Assembly: GCA_035697245.1 (NCBI GenBank)
Contig: DASSDH010000072.1
Coordinates: forward strand, 1 to 6,025
Source: JACVRX01 sp035697245
GTDB lineage: Bacteria > Actinomycetota > Actinomycetes > Jiangellales > Jiangellaceae
Direction of reading: 5' to 3'
DNA length: 6,025 nucleotides
This document shows, piece after piece, positions 1 to 5,831 of the stretch; the stretch's first letter is position 1, and each line of letters begins with the position of its first letter. The notes beneath the pieces are model-generated. The model saw only the letters and a program-made list of their open reading frames with translations. It had not been told where the DNA came from and ran no database searches. A program made the position numbers and the translations under genes.

Positions 1-123
1 CAACAGGGAAACGACTCTGACTCCAGCGTGACCGACTCTCATCCCGATGCCGGCTCTTCGGACAAGCCACTTCCCGGACCCGCCACCAACCAGCCTAAGA
101 CCCCACTACGCAGGGCGGGTTGA
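1..123 (+). CDS. Possible C-terminal tail of a gene entering from the left (partial)
   Basis: The frame beginning at base 1 is open for 40 codons and ends at TGA 121-123, while the other two forward frames close within the first 30 bases. The peptide is hydrophilic and rich in Ser, Asp, Pro and Thr (it starts QQGNDSDSSVTDSHPDAGSS and ends KTPLRRAG). This is typical of a disordered C-terminal tail. About 65% of third codon positions are G or C, which is only weak support for coding. No domain is visible and no function can be assigned. It could equally be chance open sequence; the part before the window would decide. Confidence 0.3.
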   Translation, partial: QQGNDSDSSVTDSHPDAGSSDKPLPGPATNQPKTPLRRAG

Positions 124-132
124 CACAGAAGG

Positions 133-166
133 GAGCCAGATCCGGAAGATCGACTGACCCTGGCTC
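133..166 (+). terminator. Weak stem-loop after the partial left-hand frame
   Basis: GAGCCAG (133-139) is perfectly complementary to CTGGCTC (160-166), with a 20-base loop, starting 9 bases after the TGA at 121-123. The right arm is followed by AATT but not by a run of T. Position fits a terminator for the frame ending at 123, but the 7-bp stem with a long loop is weak evidence. Confidence 0.2.
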
Positions 167-198
167 AATTCGGCATCCGTTACCTGTCGGCGGCAGAT

Positions 199-485
199 GT
201 GCGCAGTTCTCATCGTCGATCGATGCACGCACTCGCGGTGTTAATTGAGAGACTCCCGTGGTCACGGGCAGGAGTCGCGGTCAGCTCGTGCGGGTCCCTG
301 GGCATGTACACGGACAAGTACGGCCCAGACTGGCGCTTCGACGTCGACGACGGGCGTTCCGGCATGCCACGGAATCGCTCCGCGGTGACGACCCAGGTGT
401 GGCCCACGTCTTCGAAGTCAAGTCGACGACGGCGTTCGGCTTCGGCAAGGGCGTGACCTACAGCCAGACCAGGTGGCGCTTCTGA
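199..485 (+). pseudogene. Decayed 3' end of a PPOX-fold F420/flavin-dependent oxidoreductase, frameshifted
   Basis: Two blocks of family-like sequence lie in different frames. In frame 1, about bases 304-365, the peptide reads MYTDKYGPDWRFDVDDGRSG. In frame 3, about 400-485, it reads VFEVKSTTAFGFGKG followed by VTYSQTRWRF and a stop at 483-485. Both blocks have almost exclusively G/C third codon positions, whereas the same frames outside the blocks do not, so the reading frame switches between about 365 and 400. From memory, the KYGxDWRFxVxDG and FGFGKGxxxSQTRWRF patterns are the C-terminal signature of actinobacterial pyridoxamine 5'-phosphate oxidase-like, F420-dependent proteins (split beta-barrel, binding F420 or FMN). 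The N-terminal cofactor-binding half is not found upstream, so this is a 5'-truncated and frameshifted remnant rather than a working gene. The left boundary is approximate. The family call rests on recalled motifs, not on an alignment. Confidence 0.42.
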
Positions 486-640
486 GCCGCAGCCTGCTAG
501 GCGCCAAGATCCGTCGACGCCTTCATGCTCGATGATCTCCATCGCACGGCCCAGCGCGACGCTTGGCGTCACGCCCTGGAACAAGTTGAGTCGGGCGGCA
601 GCCCGGTGATCAGGTGCAGCCACGGCGGCGGACCGTGTGT

Positions 641-661
641 GGGCGGTGCCACGCGCCGCCC
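641..661 (-). terminator. GC-rich hairpin downstream of the DUF429-RelA/SpoT gene
   Basis: GGGCGG (641-646) pairs with CCGCCC (656-661) around a 9-base loop. It starts 27 bases beyond the stop codon of the minus-strand gene that ends at 688. There is no T-run on the minus-strand side, so it is at most an actinobacterial-type hairpin terminator without a U-tract. GC-rich short stems are common by chance in DNA of this composition. Confidence 0.22.
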
Positions 662-687
662 CCATCGGAGAGCAGGAGCCGCCACTT

Positions 688-2493
688 CTACCTATCCGCG
701 TGCTCCGTGGGCATGCGCAGCCTCTCGAGGCGAGTCCGCAACAGAGCCTCGCGGTGCGAATTTCCGTGCAGGCCCAGATAGCGAGTCCCGAAGATTGCCA
801 GAAGTGCGTCGTCCAGGCGGCGGACGGCACCTGGTGGATACCGGTAGCCCATTCGAGCGTTGATTGCCGTGCTGTCGACGGAGGTCAGCAGTCCGGCGAG
901 CTCGTCCAGCGACGTGATGCCCAGCTCGAGCAGCAGGCCGGAGACCCACCCGTAGTGGTCGGTTCGGGACCAGCCGGCGTCGGCGTACTGGCCGGCGAGG
1001 AACGTGGCGAGGTCCTGAGCGCTGATTCGTGGGTCGCTAACCTCCGGCTCCGGCCGCCGGTCTGTGACCGTGGCCTGTAGCTGGTCGTGGATCAACGAGA
1101 ACTCACGGTCGGCGAGCTCCAGCAGCCCCGCAGCCAGGGTGAACCTCCGGTCGAGGCCCGGCACGTGTTCCTCGGGAATTGTCCCCTTGTATCGGATGGC
1201 GTGCTCGAACTCCGCCCATGCGTGCTGAAGCACCGTTCGTACCTGAACCTGCGCGCGCCGCGCACGGAGCGCGTCGTGCGCCGGAGGTGTATTCCGTGCC
1301 CGATCGAGCGCAACGAGCAGATGCCGGCTTGCGTATCCGAAGCGGCCCTCACTCGCCGTCTCCTGACCCATGTCTCTGTCGTCGAGAACCGTAAGTTGGT
1401 CGCGCAACAGATCCGCGACCGCTGCGACGTCGCTGTGCAGGTAGGCGATGACGCGGACGCCGATCTGATCAGTGATCTCGTCGAGGGGATCGGAGTAGAG
1501 CGGTCTGCCGGCGGCCACACTCCGATAGGCCTTGGCCGCGAAAGACGCCACGCTCTTCGCCCGTCCGGTAACAGTGAGGTAGTTGATCCCTGCGTCGTCG
1601 AGGAGTGTGGTTACCAGGGCGACGAACCGACCCGTCGCGTCACGAAGCTCGGGCTGCATCTCGGCGTACGTTTGCACCGCACGGCGGACGGAATCCTTGT
1701 CGACCATGGTCGGCTCGGGCGGTTGTTCGAGGACCGGGGGCGTTCGCGGTGACGGCCGGTGCCCCTCGGGAAGCGTCGGTGTGACGATGTAGCCGGAACT
1801 GATGTCGCCGTAAGTGGTGGTCATGGAGGGCCGACGTTCGGCGAACATCGCCACGTAGGCACACACCACCGCGTCTACCTGGTCCTCAGCTCGGCGCAAG
1901 TCAGTCTTGTGTACCGCGGACTCGACCTGGGTCACGAGCGTCTTCCACTGCTCGTTGGCGTCGACGTGCAGAGGAAGAGTTGAGTCCCGAAGTCCTTCAA
2001 GCAGGCCCATGAGCCGCAACAGCTCGGACCGCAGCTGCGACAAGGGCCGGCCGGTTTTGTGCTTGTACTTCAGTGTCCGCCCGAGTCGGAACAGCGCCAC
2101 CGTCGCAGGATGCGGGTAAACCTCGATCGCTCGTCGACGCGAACGGGACGACGGGTCCATGTCGAGGCCGAGCATGGTGATCAACCGTGCCCCGCGCGGG
2201 ACATCTGCGAACTCAGGCTTGCCGGTATTTGAGGGATGCGCACCGGCGTCGAAGCGTGCGAAGTCGCGGTTTAGTGCGGCCTCACAGGGCCGAGTGCCTG
2301 TGGCGTTCTCTACCACCAGCGGGGCGTCGATCGCGACGAGACAGTCGTTAGCGACGTACGGCGTCAAGGAGGCCACGATGGCCTCATCCGCTCCTTGTGA
2401 GGACACGTGGAGCACGCGTCCCTCGGCATCCAGCACTGCCACGCCGCTGGGCCTGTCCTGACCCCACGCGAGGTCGACGCCGACGAAGTACAT
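688..2493 (-). CDS. DUF429 (RNase H-fold) - RelA/SpoT synthetase-like fusion protein
   Basis: A single 601-residue frame. Residues 1 to ~242 form a complete DUF429 domain (predicted nuclease with RNase H fold): MYFVGVDLAWG with D7 at the start, AIDAPL with D56, RPCE at 68-71, EVYPHP at 124-129, and AEDQVDAVVCAYVA with D204 and D207, ending in the family-like YIVTPTLP. A Pro-rich linker (~243-262) follows. Residues ~263-475 form a RelA/SpoT nucleotidyltransferase domain: GRAKS 310-314, DQIGVRVI 342-349, GYASRH 386-391, QVQVRT 415-420 and QHAWAEFEH 423-431. There is no HD hydrolase domain. A C-terminal extension (~490-601) contains RTDHYGWVSGLLLELGITSL and MGYRYPPGAVRRLDDALL. Known of the families: RelA/SpoT domains transfer pyrophosphate from ATP to GTP/GDP, or to tRNA in some toxins; DUF429 has no proven activity. 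Oddity: Q415 sits where the catalytic Glu of the ExQIRT motif is expected, and A432 follows the EH where many relatives have Asp. The start was chosen because it is the family start and AGGGGG lies about 11 bases upstream. An internal ATG at 1707 would give a stand-alone synthetase but has no visible ribosome binding site. Confidence 0.87.
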   Translation of the reverse strand: MYFVGVDLAWGQDRPSGVAVLDAEGRVLHVSSQGADEAIVASLTPYVANDCLVAIDAPLVVENATGTRPCEAALNRDFARFDAGAHPSNTGKPEFADVPRGARLITMLGLDMDPSSRSRRRAIEVYPHPATVALFRLGRTLKYKHKTGRPLSQLRSELLRLMGLLEGLRDSTLPLHVDANEQWKTLVTQVESAVHKTDLRRAEDQVDAVVCAYVAMFAERRPSMTTTYGDISSGYIVTPTLPEGHRPSPRTPPVLEQPPEPTMVDKDSVRRAVQTYAEMQPELRDATGRFVALVTTLLDDAGINYLTVTGRAKSVASFAAKAYRSVAAGRPLYSDPLDEITDQIGVRVIAYLHSDVAAVADLLRDQLTVLDDRDMGQETASEGRFGYASRHLLVALDRARNTPPAHDALRARRAQVQVRTVLQHAWAEFEHAIRYKGTIPEEHVPGLDRRFTLAAGLLELADREFSLIHDQLQATVTDRRPEPEVSDPRISAQDLATFLAGQYADAGWSRTDHYGWVSGLLLELGITSLDELAGLLTSVDSTAINARMGYRYPPGAVRRLDDALLAIFGTRYLGLHGNSHREALLRTRLERLRMPTEHADR

Positions 2494-2769
2494 GAGATCA
2501 CTCTGCCCCCTGACCTCGATGCACGTACCACCCGGCGTCGCAACCGACACCGCCTGAAGGTAGACCTGTGGCAGACCCAGGCGAGCGTAGCCGCCCTCCA
2601 CGCGTGTTAGTGCATCGCGTGATTCGTTGAGCTCGCCCGGGACCCGTCCCGACCCAGGAATACGACCGGTCCGGAACTTGCTGGGTCCTGATGATGCAAC
2701 TGCCGTGCGGCTGGTGTTGCTCGGCCCAGGAAGCGGCGGCTGAACCGCTCTTTGCGGAAGGAATGTTGG
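2494..2769. other. Divergent intergenic region between the fusion gene and the oxidoreductase
   Basis: These 276 bases must hold the 5' control regions of both divergent genes. On the minus strand AGGGGG lies about 11 bases before the ATG of the DUF429 fusion. On the plus strand AAGGA (2758-2762) lies 7 bases before the ATG at 2770. No convincing -35/-10 pair, operator dyad or RNA gene was recognised on either strand. Open frames crossing the region lack family-like sequence. Confidence 0.45.
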
Positions 2770-3672
2770 ATGCGAGCGCTGCAGTTCACGGCCTACGGGG
2801 GTCCGGAGGTCCTCGAATGGGGAGACGCTGCGGATCCGCATGCGGGCCCGGGGCAAATCCGGATCGCTGTGCGCGCGGCCAGCGTGAACCCGATCGACTG
2901 GAAGTCGTTCGCCGGGGTCTTGTCCGGGGGCCAGCCCATGGTCGGCACGGGTTACCTCGGATATGACGCCGCCGGCGTGGTGGACGAGGTCGGCGAGGGG
3001 GTCACGGGGGTATCCGTGGGTGATGACGTGCTGGGCCGCGGCCGGAACACTCAGGCCGAGTACGCGGTGCTGGACTCCTGGGCGGCCAAGCCGCCGTCGG
3101 TCGATTGGGCGGTGGCGGCTGCGGCGGGCGTGGCCGGTGAGACGGGTGAACGGGGTCTTCGCCTGCTCGACGTCAAGGCCGGCGACACGATCTTCGTCGA
3201 CGGTGGCGCCGGCGGCGTGGGAGCGGCCGCCGTGCAGATGGCGATCGCCCGAGGCGCGAGGGTGATCGCCTCCTCGAGCGTGGCCAACCATGACTACCTG
3301 CGGGAGATCGGGGCGACCCCCGTGCTCTACGGCGAGGGCATGGTCACTCGGGTCCGGGCGGCTGCCGGCGGGCAGGTCGACGCTGTCTTTGATGTCGCGG
3401 GCAAAACCCCGATCGAGGACCTGATAAGCCTTGCACCCGAGCCGTCCCAGGTGGTGACCATCGCGAACTATGCGGCCGGTCAGACCGGCGTCCGGCTGAC
3501 AGGTGGCGGTGCGGACAGTCGGCCCATGGCGGCCCTGGCGCAGGTCGCCGAGCTGCTGGCGCAGAACAAGCTGGTCATCAAGGTGCAGACTTTTCCGTTC
3601 GACCGCGCCGCCGATGCTTACCGCATCAGTCAGGGCGGCCACCTCCGCGGAAAACTCGTATTGATCCCCTGA
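2770..3672 (+). CDS. Zinc-independent NADP-dependent quinone oxidoreductase-like MDR protein
   Basis: A 300-residue member of the medium-chain dehydrogenase/reductase superfamily, of the quinone oxidoreductase type that reduces quinones or other enones with NAD(P)H in the cytosol. The N-terminal GroES-like domain shows MRALQFTAYGGPEVLEWG (1-18), RAASVNPIDWK (35-45) and GYDAAGVVDEVGEGV (64-78). The Rossmann domain shows LLDVKAGDTIFVDGGAGGVG (132-151), the nucleotide-binding glycine motif, and DVAGK (208-212). The C-terminus FDRAADAY...GKLVLIP is usual for the family. There is no zinc-binding Cys/His set. Length and domain order are normal, so the gene looks intact. The ATG at 2770 was chosen over the upstream TTG at 2752 because homology starts at MRALQF and AAGGA lies 7 bases before it. 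It is transcribed divergently from the DUF429 fusion and has no close downstream partner. The substrate cannot be told from sequence. Confidence 0.9.
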   Translation: MRALQFTAYGGPEVLEWGDAADPHAGPGQIRIAVRAASVNPIDWKSFAGVLSGGQPMVGTGYLGYDAAGVVDEVGEGVTGVSVGDDVLGRGRNTQAEYAVLDSWAAKPPSVDWAVAAAAGVAGETGERGLRLLDVKAGDTIFVDGGAGGVGAAAVQMAIARGARVIASSSVANHDYLREIGATPVLYGEGMVTRVRAAAGGQVDAVFDVAGKTPIEDLISLAPEPSQVVTIANYAAGQTGVRLTGGGADSRPMAALAQVAELLAQNKLVIKVQTFPFDRAADAYRISQGGHLRGKLVLIP

Positions 3673-3972
3673 CCGCAACAGACGACCCCGCCTCAAGGCA
3701 GACCACGGCTACACCCATCGCGCGTTGGATCGCGACCGCGGCTCCCCCGAGTAGAGCTCGACCAAATCGCGCACAACCGCGTCCCGTTGGAGCGTCCGTG
3801 CTGGCCGCGCACCACCAGCATTGCCCACCAAAGTCGGGCACATCATTGTCGGCGCGCAAACGTCGTCGCACTCAAAGCGGCTGCAGAGTCGCGCGTCCCG
3901 CGCGGACAGCGGCAAGAGCGTGCGACCCGCGGGACCAGCCGCGAGCGGGGTATGGCATGTGGAGCACGGGGA

Positions 3973-4016
3973 TGGAGGTCGGGACGACCTTGGAGGTCTC
4001 GTGAGCGCGGTAGCCT
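3973..4016 (+). promoter_or_regulatory. Operator-like repeat cluster with a weak -35/-10 candidate
   Basis: TGGAGGTC occurs at 3973-3980 and again at 3991-3998, 18 bases apart. The inverted half-site GACCT lies between them at 3986-3990. This makes two dyads: AGGTCG/CGACCT around 3 bases (3976-3990) and GACCT/AGGTC around TGG (3986-3998). The right-hand dyad overlaps TTGGAG (3990-3995), a possible -35 element, and TAGCCT (4011-4016) is a possible -10. The spacer is 15 bases, shorter than the usual 17. A repressor or activator site at a promoter reading toward the hydrolase is a reasonable inference but not proven. Confidence 0.3.
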
Positions 4017-4037
4017 GTGCGGCACCACGACGATCGG

Positions 4038-4046
4038 AGGAGGTGA
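4038..4046 (+). promoter_or_regulatory. Nine-base perfect Shine-Dalgarno sequence without a normal start codon
   Basis: AGGAGGTGA is fully complementary to the 3' end of 16S rRNA. No ATG, GTG or TTG follows at the usual 5-10 bases. The nearest codons are ATT at 4052 (5 bases on) and a GTG at 4043 inside the site itself. Both lie in the same short frame, which stops at 4108 after 18 or 21 codons. It may be the start of a leader peptide, or the surviving 5' end of a gene whose body was lost before the hydrolase at 4156. Confidence 0.35.
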
Positions 4047-4155
4047 GTCCCATTCCCACGGCAGTTGGCTGGGCACTCCCGTCCGCGGTCGCGCGCAGTT
4101 TGACCTGAGTTCGACGGCGGCCGCCGGGGTGTCCACACATCCCGGAAGGTCCGTC

Positions 4156-4656
4156 ATGCATCTCTTCAACCCCGCTTCAGCTCCGCGCGGTCTAATCCTG
4201 CTCGCCCCAGGTGGCGGCCAGGACCACACCTCGCCCGGCATCGTCGCCCGCGCCACCCGCCTCACCGACGAGGGGTACGCCGTCGCGGTTGTCCGCTCGC
4301 TCGACGAGGTTCCGGCCGTGCTGGCCGAACATCGCGGGCCGGTCGGCTTCTGGGGTATCTCCCAGGGCGCCCGGGTCGGGCTGCCGTTGCTCGCCGCCGA
4401 GCCGCGGATCACCGCTGCGGTGCTCGGGCTCGCCGACGGCCCGGTCGCCTCGGCGCCGCTGGTCACGGCCCCTGTGCTGTTCTACGTCCAGTCCGACGAT
4501 GACCTGGTCCAGCCCGACGCCTGCCGGGCGCTCTTCGACGCGCTCGGCTCGACAGACAAGACCCTGATCGAGAACCCCGGTGGTCACCTAGACCTGCCGC
4601 GGACATCGATCGAGGAGTCGGTTGTCTGGCTGGACCAGAGGCTGGCCGAGCAGTGA
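4156..4656 (+). CDS. Compact alpha/beta hydrolase, dienelactone-hydrolase-like
   Basis: A 166-residue serine hydrolase of the alpha/beta fold, probably cytosolic, with no signal peptide. The strand and oxyanion region RGLILLAPGGGQDHTSPG lies at 11-28. The nucleophile elbow GFWGISQGARVGLPL has S69. The acid is probably D115 or D116 in YVQSDDDLVQPDACRALFDAL, and the histidine is H144 in NPGGHLDLP. The triad order is normal. The ATG at 4156 was chosen because GGAAGG lies 6 bases upstream. Most relatives are about 230-250 residues. Here the segment between GYAVAVV (40-46) and the helix before the nucleophile is very short, and little N-terminal strand precedes residue 11, so it is either a compact form or a deletion derivative. 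The frame is open upstream (FDLSSTAAAGVSTHPGRSV) without a start codon in a good place. The substrate is unknown. Confidence 0.72.
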   Translation: MHLFNPASAPRGLILLAPGGGQDHTSPGIVARATRLTDEGYAVAVVRSLDEVPAVLAEHRGPVGFWGISQGARVGLPLLAAEPRITAAVLGLADGPVASAPLVTAPVLFYVQSDDDLVQPDACRALFDALGSTDKTLIENPGGHLDLPRTSIEESVVWLDQRLAEQ

Positions 4657-4689
4657 GCACCGGTAGGGACGTGAGTCGAGGAGCTGGTA

Positions 4690-4769
4690 GTAGTCGGCCT
4701 CTCTGTGGAAGTCGGCGTACACGGCACCGTGCAGGTGCCGCCCGCATCGGCCGCTGAGCGGCCGACTAC
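4690..4769. repeat. Nested inverted repeats with a 19-base palindrome
   Basis: GTAGTCGGCC (4690-4699) is exactly complementary to GGCCGACTAC (4760-4769), enclosing 60 bases. Inside the right side, TCGGCCGCTGAGCGGCCGA (4747-4765) is a perfect palindrome with 9-base arms around a single G. The two share bases 4760-4765, so they could form alternative structures. The site lies between the two hydrolases, upstream of the second one's missing start. There is no T-run, so a simple terminator is unlikely. A repressor dyad or a rearrangement scar are both possible. Confidence 0.5.
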
Positions 4770-4874
4770 CCCGACCAGAACACGCTCGCACATGGGCACG
4801 AGCGCTCAGCGGGCAGCCAGGACCAGGCACCGCCGAGGCCCAGCGACAGCGCCGAGGGCTGCGGGCCGGTCGTC

Positions 4875-5831
4875 GTGTTGCTCCATGCCGGCGTGGCCGA
4901 CCGGCGCATGTGGAACGCCCAGGTCGACGCCCTTGTCTCCCGCCGCACGGTGGTGCGCTGCGACCTTCCCGGCTACGGCGGCACGCCCGTGGAACCGGGA
5001 GCCGCCGGCTGCGACGCCGAGGACGTTCTTGCCCTGCTCGACGAGCTGGGCGTCGAGGGGTTCGCTCTCGTCGGTGCCTCCTACGGTGGGTACGTCGCGC
5101 TCCAGGTCACGTCGGCAGTCCCCGACCGTGTTGAGCGGCTGGTCCTCCTGGACGCGGCCGCTGACCTCATCGAGCCCGACGAGTCCCTCCGCGAGGTCTG
5201 GCGGCAGGAGCAGTCCCTGGTCGAGATCGGTGACCTTGCCGGCGCGACCGACCTCATGGTCGACACCTGGCTCGGGCCCGACGCGGACGACGACCACCGG
5301 GCGCTGCTGCGGGATATGCAGCGTCGTGCCTTCGACCTGCAGGTCGCGGCCGGTGACGAGGGCGCGAACCGTGACCTGCCCGTGGACCTGGCTAGGATCA
5401 CCGCCTCGGTCACGGTGGTCGTCGGGCATCACGACCTGTCGTTCTTCCGGGCCACGGCCCGCGTCCTGGCGGATGGATTCCCGCACGCCGACCTGGTCGA
5501 ACTCGCCTGGGCCGGGCACCTACCGTCGCTGGAGCGCCCGGCTGAGACGGCTCGCGGTGGCCACGGCCCTGGGATGAATCTGTGGCCGCGGCGCGGATCG
5601 CGGCTGCTTGTTTCATTGCTGTTGGGACCGGGCCTGGCGAGGCTCGGTCCAGGCGCCCGGTCCGTCGCTCTCATCGCGGCTGCCCACGTTGATCGTGTGG
5701 CTCTCATTTGGCCTGCGCGGGCTGGGCGTCGCCAGGGCCAGGAGAGGCTCAAGAAGGGTTTGTTGAACTCGAAGCAGCGTTGCCCTCCCGGCTCGATTAC
5801 CGCAGTGGATCGAGTATCGGAGGACTCATGA
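4875..5831 (+). CDS. Alpha/beta hydrolase with missing start and non-native C-terminal tail, probably broken
   Basis: Bases 4875 to about 5556 encode an alpha/beta hydrolase fold core: LLHAGVADRRMW at the start, RCDLPGYGGTP (28-38), nucleophile S69 in VGASYGGY, acid D187 in VVGHHDLSFF and H215 in WAGHLPSLERPAET. The full triad is present. Two ends are abnormal. At the front, family sequence (GPVVV before LLHAG) continues upstream in frame to a TGA at 4755-4757, but no ATG, GTG or TTG occurs there. The GTG at 4875 would cut into the first core strand and has no ribosome binding site. At the back, family-like sequence stops at ARG near residue 228, and about 90 Arg/Gly-rich residues follow before the TGA at 5829-5831. 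Dropping one G near 5556 would give a natural ending (ARVATALG, stop 5575-5577). The frame overlaps the transposase start as ATGA, probably by chance. It is probably a pseudogene; if made, the product would be a cytosolic hydrolase of unknown substrate. Confidence 0.6.
   Translation: MLLHAGVADRRMWNAQVDALVSRRTVVRCDLPGYGGTPVEPGAAGCDAEDVLALLDELGVEGFALVGASYGGYVALQVTSAVPDRVERLVLLDAAADLIEPDESLREVWRQEQSLVEIGDLAGATDLMVDTWLGPDADDDHRALLRDMQRRAFDLQVAAGDEGANRDLPVDLARITASVTVVVGHHDLSFFRATARVLADGFPHADLVELAWAGHLPSLERPAETARGGHGPGMNLWPRRGSRLLVSLLLGPGLARLGPGARSVALIAAAHVDRVALIWPARAGRRQGQERLKKGLLNSKQRCPPGSITAVDRVSEDS
5580..5827 (+). ncRNA. IS110 leader: candidate bridge-RNA region
   Basis: The sequence before the IS110 transposase is not credible protein. 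It contains a strong hairpin (GGACCGGG 5625-5632 with CCCGGTCC 5656-5663, continued by CCTGG 5633-5637 with CCAGG 5649-5653 around an 11-base loop). It also contains direct repeats: ATCGCGGCTGC at 5597-5607 and 5673-5683, and GCTCTCAT at 5667-5674 and 5700-5707. It is known that IS110-group elements transcribe a structured bridge RNA from the end upstream of the transposase, with two loops that pair with target and donor DNA. Assigning it here is inference from position and structure. The boundaries are nominal, and target- and donor-binding loops could not be identified without the element ends. Confidence 0.35.
5625..5663 (+). repeat. Strong imperfect hairpin in the IS110 leader
   Basis: An 8-bp GC-rich stem (5625-5632 / 5656-5663) stacks on a 5-bp stem (5633-5637 / 5649-5653) with a 2-base bulge at 5654-5655 and an 11-base loop. 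No T-run follows, so a terminator is less likely than a structured RNA element or a terminal structure of the insertion sequence. Confidence 0.6.

Larger units (their letters stand above)
3673..4155. other. 483-base gap with regulatory repeats and possible gene debris
   Basis: No intact gene was recognised. On the minus strand, about 3709-3789, a short frame ending in TAG encodes RDAVVRDLVELYSGEPRSRS and a few more residues. It has roughly 80% G/C third positions, so it might be the last piece of a lost gene, but no family was recognised. On the plus strand, 3973-4046 holds a repeat cluster, a weak promoter candidate and a very strong Shine-Dalgarno sequence, listed separately. The rest shows nothing I can support. 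The frame open through this region into the hydrolase at 4156 has no family-like sequence before about 4100. Confidence 0.4.

Noticed and set aside
486..610. Minus-strand peptide NLFQGVTPSVALGRAMEIIE followed by HEGVDG, looking like protein.
   Set aside because: It continues antisense to the PPOX remnant without domain signal, has no clear start or end here, and no family was recognised; kept only as a BLASTX target.
2607..2789. Short minus-strand frame in the divergent region.
   Set aside because: No ribosome binding site or motif, and it overlaps the start of the oxidoreductase.
2494..3696. Upstream extension of the DUF429 fusion frame to a start at 3696 (1002 residues).
   Set aside because: The extension is antisense to the intact oxidoreductase, is rich in Arg/His/Gly without motifs, and the DUF429 family begins exactly at MYFVGVDLAWG with its own ribosome binding site.
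3787..4155. N-terminal extension of the first hydrolase in the same open frame.
   Set aside because: Arg/Ser/Gly-rich composition without hydrolase strands before about 4100, and a good ribosome binding site just before 4156.
4705..5577. Long plus-strand frame rich in Arg, Ser, Pro and Thr.
   Set aside because: It is the +1 shadow of the second hydrolase; only its last few codons (after a putative one-base shift near 5556) may be real.
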